NCBI GenBank assembly: GCA_018896765.1 | Contig: JAHILZ010000087.1 | Location: 1-10,609, forward strand | From: Patescibacteria group bacterium | GTDB taxonomy: Bacteria > Patescibacteriota > Minisyncoccia > JAHIHE01 | DNA length: 10,609 bases | Direction: 5' to 3' | Shown here: one piece after another, positions 7,548 through 10,609 of the stretch | How positions within the stretch are numbered: position 1 is the stretch's first letter | Layout of the letters: the number at the start of each line of letters is the position of its first letter | Notes under the pieces: model-generated | Database searches by the model: none | What the model was told of the DNA's origin: nothing | The model's input: only the letters and a program-made list of their open reading frames with translations | Position numbers and translations under genes: made by a program

Positions 7548-7952
7548 GTGAAAAAAATTAAAAACTTAAAAAATGGAAAAATTTTATACAAAAATCATCG
7601 AGATGAGCCGTATTTTAGTTTTGTAAAAAAAGGAGTTAAAACAATTGAAGGAAGAATAAAACAAGATTTATACGAAAAATTAGAATTAGAAGATGAGATT
7701 TTAGTTTTTAATAATAAAGAAACTGATAAAATTAGGGTTATAGTGAAGGGACTAAGGACATATTCTTCGTTTAAAGAGATGTTAAAAAAAGAAGATTTTA
7801 AAAAAATATTACCAAATGTAGATTCAATTGAAGAGGGAGTGAAAATATATAGAAAATTTTATACCTCAGAACAAGAAAAAGAATTCGGAGTAATTGCAAT
7901 AGGAGTAGAAGTAAGAAAACGCCAGAATCCTTTTTCAAAAATAAAATCATAA
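7548..7952 (+). CDS. ASCH-domain protein
   Basis: A 134-residue protein that is essentially one ASCH domain, the PUA-like beta-barrel fold predicted to bind RNA. Recognisable blocks are EPYFSFVKKGVKTIEGRI (20-37), with the family K-x2-E-x-R signature at K31, E34 and R36; a DEILVFNN strand (49-56); the TYSSFKEMLKKE stretch (71-82); and a closing GVIAIGVEV strand (114-122). Related bacterial proteins include RNA-binding or RNA-hydrolysing members, but the substrate of this one is unknown. Translation starts at GTG 7548. The basic C-terminus (RKRQNPFSKIKS) could contact nucleic acid. The gene is 205 bases from the nuclease gene and is followed by a strong terminator, so it may form its own unit at the end of the defence block. 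Confidence 0.85.
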   Translation: MKKIKNLKNGKILYKNHRDEPYFSFVKKGVKTIEGRIKQDLYEKLELEDEILVFNNKETDKIRVIVKGLRTYSSFKEMLKKEDFKKILPNVDSIEEGVKIYRKFYTSEQEKEFGVIAIGVEVRKRQNPFSKIKS

Positions 7953-8000
7953 AATCATAAAATCAATTGAGCCGAGTGGGCGTATTGTTGGTAGGGGATG

Positions 8001-8067
8001 AAAAAAGGTCAGGCCTTCTGAGCGAGACCTTAAGAAATGTCTCTACTCGAAAGGCCTGACCTTTTTT
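8001..8067. terminator. Long perfect terminator hairpin with nested inner stem
   Basis: AAAAAAGGTCAGGCCTT (8001-8017) is exactly complementary to 8051-8067, a 17-base-pair stem with A-run and T-run edges, so it can terminate transcription on both strands. The 33-base loop holds a second stem, GAG.GAGAC with GTCTC.ACTC. It ends the ASCH unit. Its length and symmetry suggest it may also be a dispersed hairpin repeat (REP/MITE-like) in this genome. Confidence 0.8.
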
Positions 8068-8128
8068 TGGATGCTTCCAAAAATTTCTGATTTATGCTAA
8101 TCTATAAATAACAATTTGATTGCCTAAC

Positions 8129-8150
8129 CCTTATAGTTTGGTCTATAAGG
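8129..8150 (+). other. Perfect 8-bp hairpin leading the structured region
   Basis: CCTTATAG (8129-8136) pairs perfectly with CTATAAGG (8143-8150) around the loop TTTGGT. It sits just before the structured RNA candidate and could be its first helix or a separate protein-binding site. Confidence 0.5.
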
Positions 8151-8163
8151 TATGGTAAAAAAT

Positions 8164-8307
8164 CCACTGCGATATAAAGACGGGCATCTGTCTTATCATC
8201 ATGTCGCAGTGGTTGCTGCCGAAAGGTAGCAGGCAGTTCCGAAAGGGCTGTCGGTAAGCGGGTGCCCTTTTTTGTTTGTCCGTTTGCCGGTAAAAACCAC
8301 TGCGACA
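8164..8307 (+). ncRNA. Candidate structured RNA or cis-regulatory leader (unassigned class)
   Basis: Nearly every base here can pair. P1 is 8164-8175 with 8201-8212 (12 pairs, core CCACTGCGA/TCGCAGTGG). P2 lies inside P1: AAGAC 8177-8181 with GTCTT 8190-8194, loop GGGCATCT. P3 is 8213-8220 with 8225-8232 and a GAAA loop. P4 is 8233-8239 with 8245-8251 and a CGAAA loop. P5 is 8252-8261 with 8280-8289 (10 pairs including wobbles). The P2 loop GGGCA (8182-8186) is complementary to TGCCC (8263-8267) in the P5 loop, a possible kissing or pseudoknot contact, and TGCCC is followed at once by six Ts. A third copy, AACCACTGCGACA (8295-8307), can instead pair 13 bases with 8202-8214, excluding P1, and ends just before an ATG. 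This looks like a riboswitch-like switch or a stand-alone RNA. I match it to no known family. Confidence 0.55.
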
Positions 8308-8309
8308 CA

Positions 8310-8711
8310 ATGATTCGCCTAATTAATATTTTAGTCACCTTTTTCGCGGGCATAATTGGCTTCGGATTGTTGTTTTTAATTCTTGTTTTAATTACAATTA
8401 AACTTAACAGCATAGAAAACAATTTTTTTATTTTGGCGCTTCCTGTTGTTTTTTCTCCTCTCTATGAAGAATTAGGCAAATATTTTTCAATTTTAATTTG
8501 GAAAATAAAAGTTTCTTATAGTTTTTTCTTTGGTTTTGGCTGGGGAGCGTTAGAAGCCATTTCGGTTTATCCAATATTAATCCATATAATAGCGGCTATA
8601 ATTCTTTGTTATTTCATTAAGAAAAAGAAACCTGTTTTAGGACTTCTAATGGCTATCGCTATCCATTCGGGATATAATTATCTTCTTTATTTTCTTTTGG
8701 GAATTAAATAA
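8310..8711 (+). CDS. Minimal PrsW-like intramembrane metalloprotease
   Basis: A 133-residue, very hydrophobic protein with about five membrane segments (near 8-30, 40-52, 70-86, 88-103, 108-130). It shows the ordered residues of the PrsW family (EExxK...E...H...H): E53-E54-x2-K57 in YEELGKYF, E82 in GFGWGALEAI, H92 in ILIHIIAA and H119 in AIAIHSGYNY. PrsW proteases cleave membrane substrates such as anti-sigma factors, but typical members are clearly longer, so this is a stripped-down version. ATG 8310 is chosen because translation from there begins directly before the first membrane helix. An in-frame GTG at 8262 adds 16 polar residues and lies inside the structured RNA. Neither start has a convincing Shine-Dalgarno sequence. 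The neighbouring graspetide genes raise the idea of peptide processing, which is inference. A CPBP/Abi-type membrane protein is the main alternative. Confidence 0.62.
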   Translation: MIRLINILVTFFAGIIGFGLLFLILVLITIKLNSIENNFFILALPVVFSPLYEELGKYFSILIWKIKVSYSFFFGFGWGALEAISVYPILIHIIAAIILCYFIKKKKPVLGLLMAIAIHSGYNYLLYFLLGIK

Positions 8712-8740
8712 TCAACAAACTAAATTTAATTGAAGATGTC

Positions 8741-8773
8741 GGGGGCAGCCCCCGCGGACGGGGGGCTGCCCCC
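8741..8773. repeat. GC-rich perfect 13-bp hairpin of two self-complementary arms
   Basis: GGGGGCAGCCCCC (8741-8753) is the exact reverse complement of 8761-8773, with the loop GCGGACG. Each arm is itself palindromic around its middle base, so one long or two short hairpins can form. It stands out sharply in this AT-rich window. No T-run follows, so it is not a classical terminator. It may insulate the protease gene from the graspetide promoter or be a dispersed repeat. Confidence 0.75.
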
Positions 8774-8778
8774 TTGGA

Positions 8779-8799
8779 AAAAGGCGCCAGGGACCTTTT
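8779..8799. repeat. Small AAAAGG/CCTTTT hairpin
   Basis: AAAAGG (8779-8784) pairs with CCTTTT (8794-8799) around the loop CGCCAGGGA, directly after the GC-rich hairpin. With the flanking A and T runs it could act as a weak terminator in either direction. Its AAGG...CCTT edges resemble the large hairpin at 8001-8067. Confidence 0.45.
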
Positions 8800-8817
8800 A
8801 AAAAATAAATAAAAGAT

Positions 8818-8846
8818 TTGACAATAACTTAATAAGTTGTTATCAT
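8818..8846 (+). promoter_or_regulatory. Sigma-70-type promoter of the graspetide operon
   Basis: A perfect -35 box TTGACA (8818-8823) is separated by an optimal 17 bases from the -10 box TATCAT (8841-8846, 5 of 6). Transcription would begin near 8853, leaving a leader of about 74 bases before the precursor ATG. This is by far the best promoter in the window and faces the graspetide precursor. Confidence 0.8.
8821..8843. promoter_or_regulatory. Operator-like dyad overlapping the promoter spacer
   Basis: ACAATAACTT (8821-8830) and AAGTTGTTAT (8834-8843) form an inverted repeat with 8 of 10 matching positions around AAT. It fills the space between the -35 and -10 boxes, where a dimeric repressor would block RNA polymerase. 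The half-site AATAAGTTG (8831-8839) occurs again at 8902-8910, just before the precursor ribosome binding site. No regulator gene is visible in the window. Confidence 0.45.
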
Positions 8847-8910
8847 TTTTTTAAGGAACATCTGCTTAAAGTTTGAGCGGAAAATAGCTTTTTAACAAAA
8901 AAATAAGTTG

Positions 8911-8920
8911 AAGGGAGGTG
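8911..8920 (+). promoter_or_regulatory. Strong ribosome binding site of the graspetide precursor
   Basis: The AAGGGAGGTG box lies six bases before the ATG at 8927 and is close to the anti-Shine-Dalgarno consensus. It supports translation of the short precursor ORF and contrasts with the defence genes on the left, which lack such boxes. Confidence 0.75.
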
Positions 8921-8926
8921 AGTTTT

Positions 8927-9067
8927 ATGATAGGAGAGGGAACAGTGCAGGCGCCGCAGATAAAAGAAATGCCTTTTATCTTGGCGCTTTTAGAAGATTA
9001 TCCCGGAGCTAGTAATGCGACTACTAGCGGAACATACGATGATATTGATTGCGCCGACATGGAGTAG
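8927..9067 (+). CDS. Graspetide (omega-ester RiPP) precursor peptide
   Basis: This is a 46-residue peptide, missed by usual length cut-offs. The leader (about 1-29) contains PFILALLED at 16-24, which resembles the PFFARFLE-type helix that microviridin leaders use to bind their ATP-grasp ligase. The C-terminal core carries TTSGTYDD (32-39) followed by IDCADME (40-46). Thr32/Thr33 are natural ester donors and Asp38/Asp39 acceptors. The spacing TTxxxxDD mirrors the TTxxxxEE core of plesiocin-type graspetides but with aspartates in place of glutamates. Asp41, Asp44 and Glu46 are further possible acceptors. Only one core repeat is present and there is a single Cys42. The gene has a strong promoter and ribosome binding site and precedes the ligase gene by 79 bases. 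The product probably is a cyclic depsipeptide protease inhibitor or signal; bioactivity is inference. Confidence 0.87.
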   Translation: MIGEGTVQAPQIKEMPFILALLEDYPGASNATTSGTYDDIDCADME

Positions 9068-9093
9068 CGTGGTTTACAGAAATAACGAAGAGG

Positions 9094-9126
9094 GGGGAGA
9101 GTTGAATGATTCTCCCCTCATTTTTT
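9094..9126 (+). terminator. Attenuator-like hairpin between precursor and ligase genes
   Basis: GGGGAGA (9094-9100) pairs with TCTCCCC (9111-9117) around a 10-base loop, followed by TCA and six Ts (9121-9126). It looks like a modest intrinsic terminator placed between the precursor and its modifying enzyme. Partial read-through would give much precursor and little enzyme, the usual need in RiPP clusters. Confidence 0.65.
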
Positions 9127-9130
9127 ATTA

Positions 9131-9140
9131 GAGGAGGTGG
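9131..9140 (+). promoter_or_regulatory. Strong ribosome binding site of the ATP-grasp gene
   Basis: GAGGAGGTGG lies six bases before ATG 9147, fixing the start of the ligase. It follows directly after the T-run of the attenuator hairpin. Confidence 0.75.
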
Positions 9141-9146
9141 TACATA

Positions 9147-10109
9147 ATGATACTCGCCATAGGTAATTCCGGATTATGGGAAGTTAAAATGTTTGATCTT
9201 GTTAGGCAAGAGTTGCAAAAACGAGGTAAAACGGCAGTGCTCTTTAAACAGGATAAATGTCTTGAAGATGAATATATGAATTTTGAAGTTACTAATGGAT
9301 TGCCAAAATATACCATGGATATAGATGGAAAATCTTATAATATAAATGATTTTTCTGCTATTTGGTATTTAAAACCTCATTTACCGAGAAAATTATTAGA
9401 ATTTAAACCTGAAAAATATCGGCACTTTATTCATAAGCAATTTTATGAAATGCGACAAGCGATTTGGACATTATTTTCTGACAAAAAATGGATAGATAAT
9501 CCATGGGCGATATATAAAGCCGAAAATAAAATTTATCAATTACATATAGCATCTCAATATTTTACTATCCCTGATACTTTAGTTACATCCGACCCAGTTA
9601 AGGTGAAAAGTTTTTACAATAAAAATAATGGTAAAATAATTGTGAAAACCTTAGCATTGGCTCCCATGATTGACAAAGTTCTTTATACTAATAGAATAAC
9701 AGAAGAACTTATCGTGAATATTGATTCATTAAAAATGTCACCTTCAATATTTCAAACTGAAATATGTTTTAAGTCTCATGAATTAAGGGTGGTTGTGGTA
9801 AATAATCAAATATTCGCAGTTAAGATTGATTCGCAACAAGATGAGCAAACGGCTCTTGATTGGAGAAAAAAACCTAAGATTGAAAACTTCGAAATTAAAA
9901 TGACGCAAACCGAACTGCCTGAATATATTGAAAGTCAGATACATAAATTTATGAATGTTTTAGGGCTACAATTTGGCTGTATTGACATGGCCGTTACATC
10001 ATCCGGGGAATATATTTTTTTTGAGATTAATCCGAATGGTCAATGGTATTTTGTTCAAGCCAACACGGGGGCTCAAATCGCAAAGTCAATTGCAAAATTA
10101 TTGGTTTAA
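9147..10109 (+). CDS. Graspetide macrocyclase, MvdD/MdnC-type ATP-grasp ligase
   Basis: This enzyme uses ATP to activate side-chain carboxylates of the precursor and closes ester (or amide) rings with Thr/Ser/Lys side chains. The 320-residue length is typical of the family. Recognisable blocks are the N-terminal domain; WIDNPWAIYKAENK (115-128); IPDTLVTSD (141-149); the ATP-binding strand KIIVKTL with K167; HELRVVVVNNQIFAVKIDSQ (211-230), the family's ELRV...IDSQ block; ALDWR (236-240); GCIDMAV (277-283); and the metal-binding EINPNGQWYF (293-302), where E293 and N295 are the expected ligands. All core ATP-grasp residues look intact. It lies 79 bases after the precursor in the same operon and ends at a strong terminator. 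No second ligase, acetyltransferase, transporter or methyltransferase is seen, so one enzyme probably makes all rings. Confidence 0.93.
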   Translation: MILAIGNSGLWEVKMFDLVRQELQKRGKTAVLFKQDKCLEDEYMNFEVTNGLPKYTMDIDGKSYNINDFSAIWYLKPHLPRKLLEFKPEKYRHFIHKQFYEMRQAIWTLFSDKKWIDNPWAIYKAENKIYQLHIASQYFTIPDTLVTSDPVKVKSFYNKNNGKIIVKTLALAPMIDKVLYTNRITEELIVNIDSLKMSPSIFQTEICFKSHELRVVVVNNQIFAVKIDSQQDEQTALDWRKKPKIENFEIKMTQTELPEYIESQIHKFMNVLGLQFGCIDMAVTSSGEYIFFEINPNGQWYFVQANTGAQIAKSIAKLLV

Positions 10110-10113
10110 CCTA

Positions 10114-10152
10114 AAAAGGAGTATTAATTTTTTTAATTTAAATACTCCTTTT
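10114..10152 (+). terminator. Terminator of the graspetide operon
   Basis: AAAAGGAGTATT (10114-10125) is perfectly complementary to AATACTCCTTTT (10141-10152), with a 15-base A/T loop and further Ts after the stem. It starts five bases after the ligase stop codon and closes the operon. Confidence 0.88.
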
Positions 10153-10183
10153 GTTTTTCCAAAAAATAGTTAATAATGTATAT

Positions 10184-10609
10184 ATGAATAAAAAATTACA
10201 ACAACAAATAGTTCAAGCAAAAGATATTGACCAAAAAGCGAGGTTTGATTGTAAGCCAGGCAAGTTAACTATGAAAAACTATACGGTTTATTTGGTTGAT
10301 TTAGTAAATAACGACTTGATCAAGCGCGTTATTAAACAACATGGTTATCCTACTCAAAAAATGATTGGCAAAAAAGGGATGCAGGCATTTTGGCTTTTGG
10401 TCCAACATCAGGATAATGATATTAACTTACAGAAGCAGTGCCTTAAACGATGCGATTTTGAGCCAAAAAATGTGGCTTTTTTAACTGATAGGATTTTACT
10501 TGCTGAAAATAAAAAACAAAAATTTGGAACGCAATATATGATAAAAAATAACAAACTTGTAATTCGTCCAGTCGTTGATGTGAAAAATCTGAATAAGAGG
10601 AGAATTGAA
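10184..10609 (+). CDS. DUF6624-type protein of unknown function (3' partial)
   Basis: The reading frame is open for 142 codons up to the window edge and is cut there. It matches what I know of DUF6624 proteins: GYPTQKMIGKKGMQAFWLLV (53-72), the following QHQDNDINLQKQCL (73-86), AFLTDRILLAENKKQKFGTQ (98-117) and the closing PVVDVKNLNKRRIE (129-142). The family is widespread, mostly small, and without assigned activity. The conserved WLLVQH.D run and GTQ motif are its hallmarks. ATG 10184 has no Shine-Dalgarno sequence and only A/T-rich DNA before it. The terminator upstream separates it from the graspetide operon, so a role in that pathway is not supported by the layout. Confidence 0.78.
   Translation, partial: MNKKLQQQIVQAKDIDQKARFDCKPGKLTMKNYTVYLVDLVNNDLIKRVIKQHGYPTQKMIGKKGMQAFWLLVQHQDNDINLQKQCLKRCDFEPKNVAFLTDRILLAENKKQKFGTQYMIKNNKLVIRPVVDVKNLNKRRIE

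Noticed and set aside
8122..8128. GCCTAAC resembles the RYYYAAC end of an integron attC site
   Set aside because: No matching GTTRRRY partner closes a plausible attC hairpin within the expected distance, and no integrase gene is present.
8164..8307. Self-cleaving (HDV-like) ribozyme, T-box or cobalamin riboswitch
   Set aside because: The helix order does not give the nested double pseudoknot of HDV-like ribozymes, and the conserved boxes of T-box or cobalamin leaders are absent.
8102..8422. Minus-strand open frame of 106 codons across the structured region and protease start
   Set aside because: It overlaps RNA helices and a better-supported membrane protein; its sequence is the shadow of the opposite strand with no recognisable domain.
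1..10609. CRISPR arrays, tRNA, rRNA, transposase or phage integrase genes
   Set aside because: No regularly spaced repeats, cloverleaf candidates, ribosomal RNA stretches or recombinase motifs were seen on either strand by eye.

Overview
This AT-rich window (roughly one third G+C by eye) comes from a bacterium that uses the standard code, with UGA as a true stop: the specificity-subunit gene ends on TGA and no gene needs UGA read through. The phylum cannot be fixed. The gene content and the hairpins of the type xAAGGTC/GACCTTx and GGGGGCAGCCCCC resemble what I associate with uncultured Patescibacteria (Parcubacteria-like). That is an impression, not a measurement.

Left part (1-7342): a co-directional defence block. 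It starts inside a gene for a nuclease-methyltransferase fusion (HSDR_N-type PD-(D/E)xK domain plus HsdM-type N6-adenine methylase). This is followed by a Schlafen/AlbA_2-type ATP-binding protein, a zinc-ribbon DUF4145 protein, a two-TRD specificity subunit (HsdS), a three-helix membrane protein of unknown function, and a protein with a C-terminal NucS/DUF91-like nuclease domain. The methylase and HsdS would form the modification enzyme. The N-terminal nuclease domain may supply cleavage, since no separate HsdR helicase is visible. The 3' end of the methylase gene is copied again immediately after the AlbA_2 gene, which suggests that gene was inserted as a cassette.

Middle (7343-8740): a short purine-rich gap, an ASCH-domain gene, a long perfect terminator hairpin, and then an intensely structured stretch (about 8129-8307). 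That stretch has stacked helices with GAAA loops, a possible kissing interaction and two mutually exclusive long helices. It leads into a very small PrsW-like membrane metalloprotease gene.

Right part (8741-10152): after a GC-rich double hairpin comes a compact graspetide (omega-ester peptide, microviridin-related RiPP) cluster. It has a near-consensus sigma-70 promoter with an operator-like dyad, a 46-residue precursor (leader motif PFILALLED, core TTSGTYDDIDCADME), an attenuator-like hairpin, and an MvdD/MdnC-type ATP-grasp macrocyclase. It closes with a strong terminator. A DUF6624 gene then runs off the right edge.

The most exciting items are the graspetide cluster with an all-Asp TTxxxxDD core, the unassigned structured RNA in front of the mini-protease, and the duplicated hsdM tail that marks the defence-gene cassette.
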